Source: an uncultured Eubacterium sp.
GTDB lineage: Bacteria > Bacillota > Clostridia > Lachnospirales > Lachnospiraceae
Direction of reading: 5' to 3'
DNA length: 64,000 bases
Assembly: GCA_910580075.1 (NCBI GenBank)
Contig: CAJTVR010000010.1
Coordinates: 1 to 64,000 of the forward strand
Shown here: positions 54,077 to 63,092 of the stretch, piece after piece
Numbering within the stretch: position 1 is the stretch's first letter
How the letters are laid out: every line of letters starts with the position of its first letter
Made by a program: the position numbers and the translations under genes
Notes under the pieces: generated by a model
Told to the model about the DNA's origin: nothing
The model's input: the letters and a program-made list of their open reading frames with translations, nothing else
Databases searched by the model: none

Positions 54077-54323
54077 CCCGGACGCCGGGCGGAGAAACTT
54101 TTTCCTTTTTCTGATCCGCCTTCGAAGCTTACTGTATTGGCACTGATAGGTGCCTTTTGGGGCTTCCAGGTATTTCATGCAAAAGGCAGAGAGCCACAAA
54201 TCCTGGGAGCCGGGCAGAAAATTAAGAGTTTCTAACAGTTCTACGGAGTCACATCACAAGGAACCGCTGCTCTCTCCGGCGTCCGGGCAGCCAGTACTTT
54301 CCGGCTGGCAAATTATAAAGGAA
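54077..54323 (+). repeat. dispersed mosaic repeat, copy A
   Basis: Shares CCCGGACGCCGGGCGGAG and AACTTTTTCCTTTTTCTG with copy C, the TTGGCACTG..AGGTGCCTTTTGGGGCTTCCAGG core with B and C, and GGGCAGAAAATTAAGAG with C. Its last 58 bases (54266-54323) match copy B (60608-60665) with one difference. It lies between the operon terminator and an IS3 remnant. Confidence 0.85.
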
Positions 54324-54481
54324 GCACGCAGCACAGTCTTTGAATACATAGAGGGATGGTATAGCCGAAAAAGAATACATAGTGCGATTGGCTATATAAC
54401 GACCAACAAAAAGAGGAAGATGAACTCAAAAAAGTAACATAATCTTTCGACTTTTTGGTCCAAAGTATTGACATAGGTCCA
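54324..54481 (+). pseudogene. IS3-family transposase C-terminal remnant
   Basis: The frame reads STVFEYIEGWYSRKRIHSAI then GYITTNKKRK and stops at 54437, which is the end of an IS3-family OrfB integrase (the catalytic DDE part is missing). The following sequence to GGTCCA at about 54481 looks like the inverted-repeat end of the element. Copy A of the dispersed repeat cuts into it on the left. Confidence 0.75.
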
Positions 54482-54600
54482 GGCAGAACGGAACAGATAT
54501 AATAGGGAAGTCCGGTAAATTCCAGAGGGCTGTTTAAAGTCCTTTGGCTATTGACAGAAGAAATTGAATTATAAAAACTTTATAATTTTGTTGGAAATTA

Positions 54601-54629
54601 TGGACATTCAACTTTATATGCAGTATAAT
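54601..54629 (+). promoter_or_regulatory. promoter of the first methyltransferase gene
   Basis: TGGACA (54601-54606), 17 bases, TATAAT (54624-54629), then AAGGGAGGGA before GTG 54650. Confidence 0.6.
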
Positions 54630-54649
54630 TAAAAAAAATAAGGGAGGGA

Positions 54650-55408
54650 GTGCAAATAAGAAATTATCCTGAGAATTTCAAATTAGAAGAAACAACAATA
54701 TGGTCATTTCCAGATAGAGGAAGCTGGGCAACACATTCTGGAAAGTATCGTGGAAACTGGTCACCATATATTCCAAGAAATCTTATTTTACGTTACTCTA
54801 AAAAAAATGACTGGGTATTGGATCCTTTCGTAGGAAGTGGGACGACATTAATAGAGGCAAGGTTGTTGGGCAGAAATGCTGTCGGTGTCGATGTTAATCC
54901 TGATTCCATCAAATTATCTAATTCAAATCTTGATTTTATATGTTCAGAAACTCCAAAAATATTTATCCGACAAGGAAATGCAAGGAAACTATTGTTTTTA
55001 AAAGATAGTAGCATTGATTTAATTTGTACGCAGCCGCCCTATGCAGATATTATTCGATACAGCAAGGATATTCAAGAGGATATGTCTCACTTATCATATG
55101 AAAGTTTTCAAAATGCTATATCGGAAGTTGCGGTAGAATCTTTTCGGGTTTTAAAAGAAAAAGGAATTTGCGCATTTATGATAGGAGATATTCGCAGAAA
55201 AGGGTATGTGCTTCCGCTTGGGATGAAATCAATGCAAAAGTTTGTGGATACTGGTTTGGTTTTGAAAGAAATTGTAATTAAAGAACAGCATAATTGCAGA
55301 TCTGCAGATTATTGGGATGGCCGGAAGCGAAATTTTTTGTTGATTGCACATGAATATATTTTTGTACTGGAAAAGCCTGACAGTCGAACAAAATTCGCCG
55401 ATCGCTGA
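54650..55408 (+). CDS. DNA methyltransferase, N4-cytosine/N6-adenine type
   Basis: A 252-residue beta-type amino-methyltransferase. RGNWSPYIPRNLILRYSKKN leads to motif I WVLDPFVGSGTTLIEARLLG, then VGVDVNPDSI and motif IV LICTQPPYADIIRYS. TQPPY replaces the common DPPY/TSPPY. No specificity can be read. It starts with GTG after a strong ribosome site. Base composition is AT-rich compared with genes before 54 kb, as is the whole island. It may be a second methylase of the following system or a solitary one. Confidence 0.85.
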   Translation: MQIRNYPENFKLEETTIWSFPDRGSWATHSGKYRGNWSPYIPRNLILRYSKKNDWVLDPFVGSGTTLIEARLLGRNAVGVDVNPDSIKLSNSNLDFICSETPKIFIRQGNARKLLFLKDSSIDLICTQPPYADIIRYSKDIQEDMSHLSYESFQNAISEVAVESFRVLKEKGICAFMIGDIRRKGYVLPLGMKSMQKFVDTGLVLKEIVIKEQHNCRSADYWDGRKRNFLLIAHEYIFVLEKPDSRTKFADR

Positions 55409-55416
55409 ATTAAAAG

Positions 55417-55445
55417 TTGAAAAAACTGAAATTTTGTGATATATT
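55417..55445 (+). promoter_or_regulatory. promoter before the small XRE gene
   Basis: TTGAAA (55417-55422), 17 bases, TATATT (55440-55445). Confidence 0.6.
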
Positions 55446-55489
55446 GTTAGACAGAGATTAACAGAAAGCAAATATTTGAGGTAAGTAAA

Positions 55490-55687
55490 ATGGCTGTCAG
55501 TTATAAGAAATTGTGGAAACTGCTAATTGATAGAGATATGAAAAAGAAAGATTTATGTAGGGCGGCGGGAATTAGTCACACTTCTATGGCCAAATTAGGC
55601 AAGAACGAGAATGTTACAACAGATGTGCTTGTAAAAATATGTACTGCTTTGAATTGTGATATCGGTGATATAATGGAAATAAATTAA
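55490..55687 (+). CDS. small XRE-family protein, candidate R-M controller
   Basis: A 65-residue single helix-turn-helix domain: KLWKLLIDRDMKKKDLCRAA, GISHTSMAKLGKNENVTTDV and LNCDIGDIMEI. This Cro/C1 type is common beside type II restriction genes, where controllers (C proteins) delay the nuclease. GAGGTAAGTAAA precedes the start. It lies just before the fused methylase and nuclease. Confidence 0.82.
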   Translation: MAVSYKKLWKLLIDRDMKKKDLCRAAGISHTSMAKLGKNENVTTDVLVKICTALNCDIGDIMEIN

Positions 55688-55725
55688 AATATTTTATATG
55701 GAATTGCGTGGAAAGGTAATATAAA

Positions 55726-57621
55726 GTGATGGAGCAGGTAATAAACAAAGAGAAAGCTGTTTTGCCAAAGCCTATTTTAAAGTGGGCGGGTGGAAAAACA
55801 CAGATGTTGGGAAATATTATGCCCAAAATACCGAAAACTTATGGGAGGTACATAGAACCGTTTGTTGGAGGGGGTGCGCTTTTTTTTGCTTTGACTCCAT
55901 GCCAGGCAATTATTTCGGATAGCAATCCTGAATTGATTAATACATACCAGGAAGTGGCCAACCATGTTGATTTAGTGATAAAATATTTGCATCAATATAA
56001 AAACACAAAAGAAGATTTTTATGCGGTTCGTGCATTGGATTGGACAAAGCTGCCGAAAGCTAATGCGGCAGCCAGAATGATATACTTAAATAAAACATGT
56101 TTTAATGGATTGTACAGAGTGAACAAAAAAGGACAATTTAATGTGCCGTATGGAAAGTATAAGTCTCCAAATTATTGTGATGAAGACTCTTTATATTCTG
56201 CGTCAGAGATTTTGCGGCAAGCAATGATTGTATGTGATGATTATAGATCTGTGTTAAAAAAATATGCTGAACCAGGAGATTTTGTTTTTTTGGATCCGCC
56301 ATATCTTCCAATTTCTGAATACGCTGATTTTAAGCGATACACAAAGGAACAGTTTTATGAAGAAGATCATACGGAATTGGCAAAGGAAGTCGGGCGCCTG
56401 CAGGAACTAGGCTGTTATGTGATATTGACAAACTCTAACCATCCATTCGTACACGAATTATATGCACCATACAAAATAGAAATAGTTCCAACCAAAAGAT
56501 ATATTTCATGCAATGGCAGTAACCGAAAAGGTGAGGATGTTATTGTGACTGCTTTACCTAAAAGGAGGACATTGCTGAAGGCGGTTCCAAAACCATTGCC
56601 AGAACAAGTATCAAAATATCCAGCGACGCGATTTATGGGTTCTAAAAGTAAACTTTTAGAACAAATATGGTCAGTGGCATCTCAATTTGAATTTAATACA
56701 GTAGTTGATCTTTTTTCGGGTTCCGGAATTGTTGGGTATATGTTCAAGGCGCAGGGAAAGTCTGTAATTAGTAATGACTATATGGCTATGTCTGCGGCTT
56801 TTACAAAGGCAATGGTTGAAAATAATCAGGTGATATTGCCTGTGGAAGAAGCTGAAACATTGCTCGTCAGAAAGAAAGAATCAGATCATTTTGTATCAGA
56901 AACGTTTAAAGGATTGTACTATTCTGATCTGGAAAATGAATTGATAGATACATTAAGAACAAATATTGCAGCGATCAAGGATCCATATAAACACGCAATC
57001 GCTATGTCTGCGCTGATACGGGCATGTACAAAAAAACGTCCTCGTGGAATTTTTACATATACAGGGGAACGGTATAATGATGGAAGAAAAGATTTAAAAA
57101 AATCCTTGAACCAACAATTTATAGAGGCAGTTATTACGATTAACAATGCAGTATTTGATAATGGAAAGGAAAATAGCTCTAGGTGTGGAGATGCAATGGA
57201 GTTAAGAGTGGAACATCCGGATTTGGTATATATTGATCCGCCTTATTATTCTCCGTTATCTGATAATGAATATGTACGGCGGTATCATTTTGTGGAAGGA
57301 CTGGCAAGGGACTGGCAGGGAGTTGAAATACAGCAAAATACACAGACGAAGAAATTTAAATCATATCCGACTCCTTTTTCCACAAGAAAAGGAGCAGCGG
57401 ATGCATTTGATCAGTTGTTCAAAAAATTTTCAAAGAGCATTTTAGTTGTATCTTATTCGTCTAATAGTCAGCCTACACAGGATGAAATGTTAACTCTTTT
57501 GGCCAAACATAAAGAACATGTTGAGGTAGTACCTATTGATTATATTTATTCTTTTGGAAATCAGAAAGCAGCAAAAACGAATCGAAATAAAGTTCAGGAA
57601 TATTTATTCGCTGCATATTAA
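55726..57621 (+). CDS. fused double adenine DNA methyltransferase (M.FokI-like)
   Basis: A 631-residue protein with two complete D12-class N6-adenine methyltransferase domains. Domain 1 (about 10-275): LKWAGGKTQML, YIEPFVGGGALFFAL, FVFLDPPYLPISEY with catalytic Asp 190. Domain 2 (about 295-631): ATRFMGSKSKLLEQI, VVDLFSGSGIVGYMF, LVYIDPPYYSPLSDNEYVRR with Asp 504. This layout is known for type IIS systems with asymmetric sites, where each half methylates one strand. The start is GTG 55726 or ATG 55729. The endonuclease gene follows 15 bases later. Confidence 0.92.
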   Translation: MMEQVINKEKAVLPKPILKWAGGKTQMLGNIMPKIPKTYGRYIEPFVGGGALFFALTPCQAIISDSNPELINTYQEVANHVDLVIKYLHQYKNTKEDFYAVRALDWTKLPKANAAARMIYLNKTCFNGLYRVNKKGQFNVPYGKYKSPNYCDEDSLYSASEILRQAMIVCDDYRSVLKKYAEPGDFVFLDPPYLPISEYADFKRYTKEQFYEEDHTELAKEVGRLQELGCYVILTNSNHPFVHELYAPYKIEIVPTKRYISCNGSNRKGEDVIVTALPKRRTLLKAVPKPLPEQVSKYPATRFMGSKSKLLEQIWSVASQFEFNTVVDLFSGSGIVGYMFKAQGKSVISNDYMAMSAAFTKAMVENNQVILPVEEAETLLVRKKESDHFVSETFKGLYYSDLENELIDTLRTNIAAIKDPYKHAIAMSALIRACTKKRPRGIFTYTGERYNDGRKDLKKSLNQQFIEAVITINNAVFDNGKENSSRCGDAMELRVEHPDLVYIDPPYYSPLSDNEYVRRYHFVEGLARDWQGVEIQQNTQTKKFKSYPTPFSTRKGAADAFDQLFKKFSKSILVVSYSSNSQPTQDEMLTLLAKHKEHVEVVPIDYIYSFGNQKAAKTNRNKVQEYLFAAY

Positions 57622-57636
57622 ACGGAGGATATTTTT

Positions 57637-59358
57637 GTGCGGGAGCAAATTGAAATTTGGCTGGTAGGTAATACAGGTCTGCGTAATCCAAACCGTATAC
57701 AGGAAGGGTTTTCCATATTTGCCGCATCATCTTTTGTAGGAAATCTTCATGGACGGGAAAATGAAATTGGATTTATGAACCTTCTGAATACAAGAGGCAT
57801 TATTCAAAATGAAAATGGGAAAGATGCATCAGGAAGTCATGCAAGAAAATGGCGATTAATGTTTGCAAAAAATGGCTTCATTTATCCACAAGTGAAGAAA
57901 AAGGATGGACAGCAGAATGAACTCGGGAAACTTGATGATATTACGCCATTTGGCAGGGCTTTTTTGAGAGCGGATACCTATCCGGCAGTGCAGGAATGTT
58001 ATCTTCGTGCAATGAGCGTGGAACAGTTTCCAATGCCCGACGGGAAGTCCTGTTTTTCACCGTTGAGGTGGCTGCTTGCAATTATGCTTGAATTAGAAAA
58101 ACGTACAGGTTCCTCAGAACTTAGCAGAATTGAGTTTGCGTTGTGGGGGCATACCACAAATCCAGGTTATGATTTGACAGGAGTTGTAGATCATATTCTG
58201 GATCTTAGAAATAGACGAGCCAAAGCATCAGCAAAGCGCACGTTTGATAAGAAAGAGATAGCCAGACGAGGTGAAAATTACAATAAAAAAGCAGATAATT
58301 TTTTGGATTACGGTGATATGAACATGAGGTATCTTCGTATTTCGGGTGTGTTGCAGCGAAAAGGGAGAGGGCTTATGATTGTTCCATCAAAGCACATTCT
58401 GGCAGAAAAACTTGCTAAGGCTACGGCAAGTTCAATACCGGTTATGGAGCAATATAAAATGTTGTGCAATGGGGCATTATTACCTATAGACAGCATGGAT
58501 GTCGCAAAATATTTGCTCAATGATTTAATGAAGCAGATGAAGGAAAGGAACATTGTTTTTGATGTGTCAGATCTTCCTCTTACTACTCCTATGGAGATTA
58601 ATATTGCCAGACAACGGCTTGAAAATATACTTGCTCAGACTGATGAAATCAATTATGCGAATAACCAATGTAATCAGTGGAAGGAAATAGCTGATTATAT
58701 GTCACTTCTTATCAAAGGTGGAGGTAAAATTATTTATGACGAAGATAATGCGATTGAGGTTCCAAAAGATGAAACACCTGCATATCTTGAATGGATTCTT
58801 TGGCGGGCAGCATTAGCGATTGATCATCTGACTAATAAACCATATGAGATGCGAGGATTTCGACTAGATTCTGATTTTATGCCTGTTTCTACAGCAGGAG
58901 GTGGAAAAGGAGATCTATATTGTGAGTTCGATGATTTTACAATTTTAATTGAAGTGACAATGTCTTCTTCATCAAGACAGGAGGCAATGGAAGGAGAACC
59001 CGTTAGGCGTCATGTGTCAGACGCTGTTTTAAAATATGATAAGCCAGTATACGGATTGTTTATCGCTGTTAAAATTGATACAAATACAGCTGAAACATTT
59101 AGGCAAGGCATTTGGTATGCGAAAGGAGATGTAAAACAGAGACTGGATATTGTGCCATTAACTTTAGCACAATTTCAAATGTATTTTGTGTCGATGTTTC
59201 GGATGAAGCAGTCAAAACCGGAAAAACTTAGAGAATTAATTCTGAAATGTGAATCCAGACGAGATATTCTGGAAGCACCTGCTTGGAAAGAATATATTGC
59301 GGCTATTGTTAACGAAAAAGCTGAAAGAATGGTAAAAGTATCAAATAGATATTCTTGA
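57637..59358 (+). CDS. AlwI-like type IIS restriction endonuclease
   Basis: A 573-residue nuclease similar in build to the AlwI/BspD6I family. An N-terminal part with helix-turn-helix-like regions handles recognition (GLRNPNRIQEGFSIFA, ARKWRLMFAKNGFIYPQV). The cleavage site near the C-terminus is AGGGKGDLYCEFDDFTILIE followed by VTMSS, with Asp 426, Glu 439 and Thr 441 as PD-(D/E)xK-type residues. It cuts outside its site in this family. Starts with GTG after CGGAGGAT. I could not read the recognition sequence; AlwI itself reads GGATC and FokI GGATG. Confidence 0.82.
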   Translation: MREQIEIWLVGNTGLRNPNRIQEGFSIFAASSFVGNLHGRENEIGFMNLLNTRGIIQNENGKDASGSHARKWRLMFAKNGFIYPQVKKKDGQQNELGKLDDITPFGRAFLRADTYPAVQECYLRAMSVEQFPMPDGKSCFSPLRWLLAIMLELEKRTGSSELSRIEFALWGHTTNPGYDLTGVVDHILDLRNRRAKASAKRTFDKKEIARRGENYNKKADNFLDYGDMNMRYLRISGVLQRKGRGLMIVPSKHILAEKLAKATASSIPVMEQYKMLCNGALLPIDSMDVAKYLLNDLMKQMKERNIVFDVSDLPLTTPMEINIARQRLENILAQTDEINYANNQCNQWKEIADYMSLLIKGGGKIIYDEDNAIEVPKDETPAYLEWILWRAALAIDHLTNKPYEMRGFRLDSDFMPVSTAGGGKGDLYCEFDDFTILIEVTMSSSSRQEAMEGEPVRRHVSDAVLKYDKPVYGLFIAVKIDTNTAETFRQGIWYAKGDVKQRLDIVPLTLAQFQMYFVSMFRMKQSKPEKLRELILKCESRRDILEAPAWKEYIAAIVNEKAERMVKVSNRYS

Positions 59359-59523
59359 AAATTTGTACCGCCAGGTGTTATTGCATATAGTTCTGTATTT
59401 GGAGAAAAGCAAGTAGTTGGCGTAACAGTTCATTTTCAAAAATACCAAAATAAAATTATTAAAATGTCATATTTAAAGGGATTGCTGAATGAAGTTGTTT
59501 TTAGTTCAAGTGGAAAACATTAG
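59359..59523 (+). pseudogene. in-frame reading frame remnant after the endonuclease
   Basis: The 54 codons directly after the endonuclease stop remain open in the same frame (KFVPPGVIAYSSVFGEKQVV, GVTVHFQKYQNKIIKMSYL) to TAG at 59521. There is no start codon or ribosome site. I do not recognise it. It looks like the 3' end of another gene, placed there by a deletion. Confidence 0.5.
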
Positions 59524-59717
59524 TGCATAATTGATTTGGATATGAAAATAAACTTAAATACATAGTTGCTTTTGAAAAAATAATAATGCGATTGTGTTAT
59601 CAATTGGAATATAAGGATGATTCCTTATTGTATTATAGTATGCGTAAGTAAATAATAACAAGCAAAAAGTATATATGCAGATATATAATGTGAAAGAAAA
59701 ACAAGTAGGAGCATAAG

Positions 59718-59881
59718 ATGAATTATTTGGAGGATTTTCAAGGAAGAGCAGATTTAATAAATGCGTATGGTGATAATTCTTTGATGTTGTATGCATTAGA
59801 ATTACGATTTGAGATATCAGATATAGTGTCTGTTGCCAGTGAGGCTTTAACAGATGGTGGTGAGGATAAGAAGTGTGAGTG
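59718..59881 (+). pseudogene. N-terminal fragment resembling AIPR abortive-infection proteins
   Basis: A 54-codon frame with ATG after AAGTAGGAGCATAAG. NAYGDNSLMLYALELRFEIS and DIVSVASEALTDGGEDKKC resemble the N-terminus of AIPR-family (abortive infection phage resistance) proteins, which continue with a nuclease-like core of several hundred residues. Here the frame ends at TGA 59879. It is a remnant. Confidence 0.5.
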
Positions 59882-60066
59882 AAAGCTATAAGTGAGGCTA
59901 TGCAGGAACTTGCAAAAAATGAGCAAAAGAGGAAATTTAAGAAGAAAGAGAAGCGGTGGTGTTCAGAATGCTGGAAGCAGGTGAGACAGATTTGGAGAAA
60001 ATTGCAAAAGTGTGGAAACTTTTGGTGGAGGCAGTGAAGAGATTGGCGAAGCAGCAGCCGATATAG
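59878..60066 (+). pseudogene. C-terminal fragment, Rpn/PD-(D/E)XK transposase-like helices
   Basis: The frame begins KAISEAMQELAKNEQKRKFK and after a shift at about 59945-59955 continues EAVVFRMLEAGETDLEKIAK, VWKLLVEAVKRLAKQQ to a stop at 60064. Such helical tails end Rpn-type recombination-promoting nucleases. The catalytic part is missing. It joins directly to the AIPR-like fragment, suggesting deletion of the intervening DNA. Confidence 0.45.
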
Positions 60067-60236
60067 GCATTCATGACTAGTAATGATGGTGTAATGAGGC
60101 TAAAATGTAGAGATCAGGTATAATTTCGTGTTACGGATTTGACTGTAGAGTGGATTTTCTTACGATTATAGATGAAAAATAATCAGTATACGTTATAGTG
60201 TAGTTAATAAATACAGTCATAAGGTGGAGATAAAAC

Positions 60237-60296
60237 ATGAAAATACCAGAGTTTTTTGGAAGAGATAATTATTTGCAAAATCCTATTATGCGGTGA
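60237..60296 (+). pseudogene. truncated start of an unknown gene next to repeat B
   Basis: ATG 60237 with AAGGTGGAG upstream gives 19 residues, KIPEFFGRDNYLQNPIMR, before TGA. The ribosome site is good, so this was probably the beginning of a gene cut off near copy B of the dispersed repeat. Confidence 0.4.
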
Positions 60297-60350
60297 TTTT
60301 TGAAAGATCATAAAATAAATTTGATAATAGACGTATATTCTGCGCGGATG

Positions 60351-60665
60351 CTGGGCGGAGAAACTTTTTTCTTTTATTGCTCTGTTTGCGAACAGTAAGA
60401 AACTCTAATTTTTCTGCGTCCAGGCAGTGCAGCGGACGAAACGGCATCTGATGCCCTGATGCTATGGAATGTTTACTGTGTTGGCACTGGCAGGTGCTTT
60501 TTGGGGCTTCCAGGTACTTTACGTTTTCAAGACATGTTCCGAAAAAGTCTGGGAGTCATATTTCAATATGTTCCGAAGCCAGGGAGCCAGACGTATATTC
60601 TGTCACAGCTGCTCTCTCCGGCGTCCGGGCAGCCAATACTTTCCGGCTGGCAAATTATAAAGGAA
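60351..60665 (+). repeat. dispersed mosaic repeat, copy B
   Basis: Begins GCTGGGCGGAGAAACTTTTT, contains GTAAGAAACTCTAATTTTTC and the TTGGCACTGGCAGGTGC core, then two to three units of the 32 bp array, and ends with the 58-base block shared with copy A. The 13-mer GACGTATATTCTG occurs at its left edge (about 60330) and again near 60590. Confidence 0.85.
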
Positions 60666-60695
60666 ATGTTAAATTTAGTTTGTGAGGGGATTAAT

Positions 60696-61385
60696 GTGCA
60701 GAAAATATTAGTAGTTGAAGATGACTTAACTTTGAGTGTAGGACTATGCTTTGAACTGGATACAGGCGGCTATATGACAGTGCCGGCTTATAACTGCCAG
60801 AAAGCGCGGTGCCTTTTACATAGCAGCCGGTATGATCTGGTTATTCTGGATGTCAGTCTTCCGGATGGAAGCGGATTTGATCTCTGTCTGGAAATAAAAG
60901 CCAGCCTGGCAGATTTGCCGGTTATTTTTCTGACTGCCAATGACTTAGACGAGGATGTGTTAAACGGATTTGACCTTGGAGCAGATGATTATATAACGAA
61001 ACCGTTCAATATACAGATTTTAAAACGGCGGGTGGAAGCTGTGCTGCGAAGAGGGACTGCAGCTGCAAAAGATACGGATGACTGTTATGATGACGGGTTT
61101 CTGCGGCTGGATTTTCGTGCACTGCTGGCAGTCCGAAGCGGGGAAAAACTGGCGATTACCCCGAATGAATATAAGATGCTTCGCCTTTTAACTGCAAATG
61201 CGGGCCGGATTGTGACGCGCCAGCTGCTTCTGGAAAAGCTGTGGGACTGCGACGGCAGCTTCATTGACGACCATACACTTACGGTAGCTGTGAACCGGCT
61301 GCGGTCAAAAATCGAGGATGAAGGGCATTCTTATATTCAGACGGTAAGGGGAATGGGATATATCTGGACGGGTGCGCAGCTATGA
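60696..61385 (+). CDS. OmpR-family response regulator
   Basis: A 229-residue regulator: receiver domain KILVVEDDLTLSVGLCFEL with Asp 52 in LVILDVSLPDGSGF, ITKPFNIQILKRRVEA, then winged helix AITPNEYKMLRLLTANAGRI and LTVAVNRLRSKIEDEGHSYI. GTG 60696 follows GAGGGG; the frame continues back into repeat B but that part is not a protein domain. It overlaps the kinase gene (ATGA). With only 30 bases between the repeat and the start, its promoter probably lies in or beyond copy B. Confidence 0.93.
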   Translation: MQKILVVEDDLTLSVGLCFELDTGGYMTVPAYNCQKARCLLHSSRYDLVILDVSLPDGSGFDLCLEIKASLADLPVIFLTANDLDEDVLNGFDLGADDYITKPFNIQILKRRVEAVLRRGTAAAKDTDDCYDDGFLRLDFRALLAVRSGEKLAITPNEYKMLRLLTANAGRIVTRQLLLEKLWDCDGSFIDDHTLTVAVNRLRSKIEDEGHSYIQTVRGMGYIWTGAQL

Positions 61386-62410
61386 GAGAAATAAAATTAA
61401 ATCTAAAATGGATGAAGCCGCAGCCTGTATTGTCACTGACTGCCGTTGTTATTCTTTTTATGGGAATACTGTGGGATGAGCTTCCTGCGATGGGAATCAG
61501 GACAGCACTGATGGTATCTGGCATTCTGATTCTTTTTTGTGTGTCTTTGTGGAGTCTTGGCCAGAGGCGGCAGCAGGCAGGTTTTGCAAACGAGATCTGT
61601 GAGATGGCGGATGCCCTTATGGAAGGCCGGACTCCTGGAAATTACCGTCCTTACGAAGATTCGCAGGTATCCAAAGTACAGGGAAAACTTCTGCAGTATT
61701 ATGACCGGATGCTTGAGGGGCGCAGACAGAGCGACCAGGACAGGCAGACGATACAGGAATTAGTCAGTGATATTTCGCATCAGGTAAAAACGCCGGTTGC
61801 GAATCTGCTGATGTTTGCGGATATTTTACAAAAACATGAGCTGGCGGATGAGAAACGGGCCGAATTTTTAAGCATGATGAGGGTTCAGATTGATAAATTA
61901 GATTTCCTGATGCAGTCTCTGGTTAAAATGTCCCGCCTGGAAACAGGGACTTTTGTCCTGCATATGGAACAGGGAAGTTTATACAACACTATTGCCCAGG
62001 CAGTGAACGGAATCTGGGCAAAAGCAGCAGACAAAAATATCCAGATTGAGGCAGAATGTGACAGCAGCCTGTGTGTGAAGCATGATGCAAAATGGACGGC
62101 AGAGGCACTTGAAAATATACTGGATAATGCGGTAAAATATACGCCGGAGGGCGGAAATATTCAGATCCTTGTGCGTCCATGGCAGTTTTATACACGGATT
62201 GATATCAAAGATACCGGAATCGGAATTGCCAAAGAACATTATCATGACGTGTTTAAGCGCTTTTACCGTGCACAGGAAGCAGCCGCTTTCCAGGGAGTCG
62301 GATTGGGGCTGTATTTAGCCCGCGGCATTATTACCAGACAGAACGGATATATCAGTGTAAATTCAGAAATTGGTAAAGGCACGGTCTTTTCGGTATATCT
62401 GTTAAGCTGA
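61382..62410 (+). CDS. membrane sensor histidine kinase
   Basis: A 342-residue kinase with two close membrane helices (about 12-60, LTAVVILFMGILWDELPAMG, ALMVSGILILFCVSLW), little extracellular sequence, a dimerisation region with His 133 (SDISHQVKTPVANLLM), and an ATPase domain (ENILDNAVKYTPEGG, KDTGIGIAKEHY, GVGLGLYLARGI). Similar kinases sense peptide antibiotics through a partner ABC transporter. It follows the response regulator and precedes the ABC ATPase. Confidence 0.92.
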   Translation: MREIKLNLKWMKPQPVLSLTAVVILFMGILWDELPAMGIRTALMVSGILILFCVSLWSLGQRRQQAGFANEICEMADALMEGRTPGNYRPYEDSQVSKVQGKLLQYYDRMLEGRRQSDQDRQTIQELVSDISHQVKTPVANLLMFADILQKHELADEKRAEFLSMMRVQIDKLDFLMQSLVKMSRLETGTFVLHMEQGSLYNTIAQAVNGIWAKAADKNIQIEAECDSSLCVKHDAKWTAEALENILDNAVKYTPEGGNIQILVRPWQFYTRIDIKDTGIGIAKEHYHDVFKRFYRAQEAAAFQGVGLGLYLARGIITRQNGYISVNSEIGKGTVFSVYLLS

Positions 62411-62424
62411 GAAAGGGTTGTACG

Positions 62425-63090
62425 TTGGATATTGTATCGATACATCATTTGAAAAAATATTTTGGATCAGGCATCCGTCAGGTCAGGGCAATCGATGATA
62501 TCAGCCTTACGATAGAAAAATATAAATTCACCGCGATTGTCGGAGCATCCGGCTCTGGAAAGACGACGCTGTTAAATGTCATAGGCGGCCTGTATGAACC
62601 GACGGAAGGGACTGTCATTGTCGACGGTACAGACCTGTCAAAGCTGAATGAAGACCAGAGGACTGTTTTCAGGCGCAGAAAGGCAGGGTTTGTATTTCAG
62701 GACTACAATCTGATTCCGGAACTGACAATTCGTGAAAATATCTTATTTCCTCTTGCGATGGATGATTCCCGGCCGGATGAAAAGTTTTTTAAAGAAATTG
62801 TTACTGCTCTGGGACTTAAGGACCAGTTAGATAAATTCCCTTATATGCTCTCCGGGGGAGGCCAGCAGTGCAGCGCGATTGCGAGAGCCTTAATTACAAA
62901 GCCTTCGATTATACTGGCCGATGAGCCGACCGGAAGCTTTGATGCAAAGACAAGCCAGAATATGGCAGGACTATTAAAAATGACGGCGGAAACATTTCAC
63001 CAGACACTCATTATGATTACACACAATCTGGAACTATCCCAGCTTGCAGACCATGTGATCTGTCTGCGGGACGGCCGTATTGTCAAATGA
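62425..63090 (+). CDS. ABC transporter ATPase, antimicrobial-peptide type, with an altered signature
   Basis: A 221-residue ATPase: Walker A AIVGASGSGKTTLLNVIGGL, Q-loop FVFQDYNLIPELTIREN, Walker B IILADEPTGSFDAKT and the His switch MITHNLE. The signature reads MLSGGGQQCSAIARAL instead of LSGGQQQRxAIARAL: an extra Gly and a Cys in place of the conserved Arg. The usual FtsX-like permease gene does not follow; a terminator and repeat C do. Start is TTG 62425. Confidence 0.9.
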   Translation: MDIVSIHHLKKYFGSGIRQVRAIDDISLTIEKYKFTAIVGASGSGKTTLLNVIGGLYEPTEGTVIVDGTDLSKLNEDQRTVFRRRKAGFVFQDYNLIPELTIRENILFPLAMDDSRPDEKFFKEIVTALGLKDQLDKFPYMLSGGGQQCSAIARALITKPSIILADEPTGSFDAKTSQNMAGLLKMTAETFHQTLIMITHNLELSQLADHVICLRDGRIVK

Positions 63091-63092
63091 AC

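Noticed and set aside
60459..60695. N-terminal extension of the response regulator reading into repeat B
   Set aside because: The extra 79 codons are repeat sequence; the receiver domain starts at the GTG at 60696, which has its own ribosome site.
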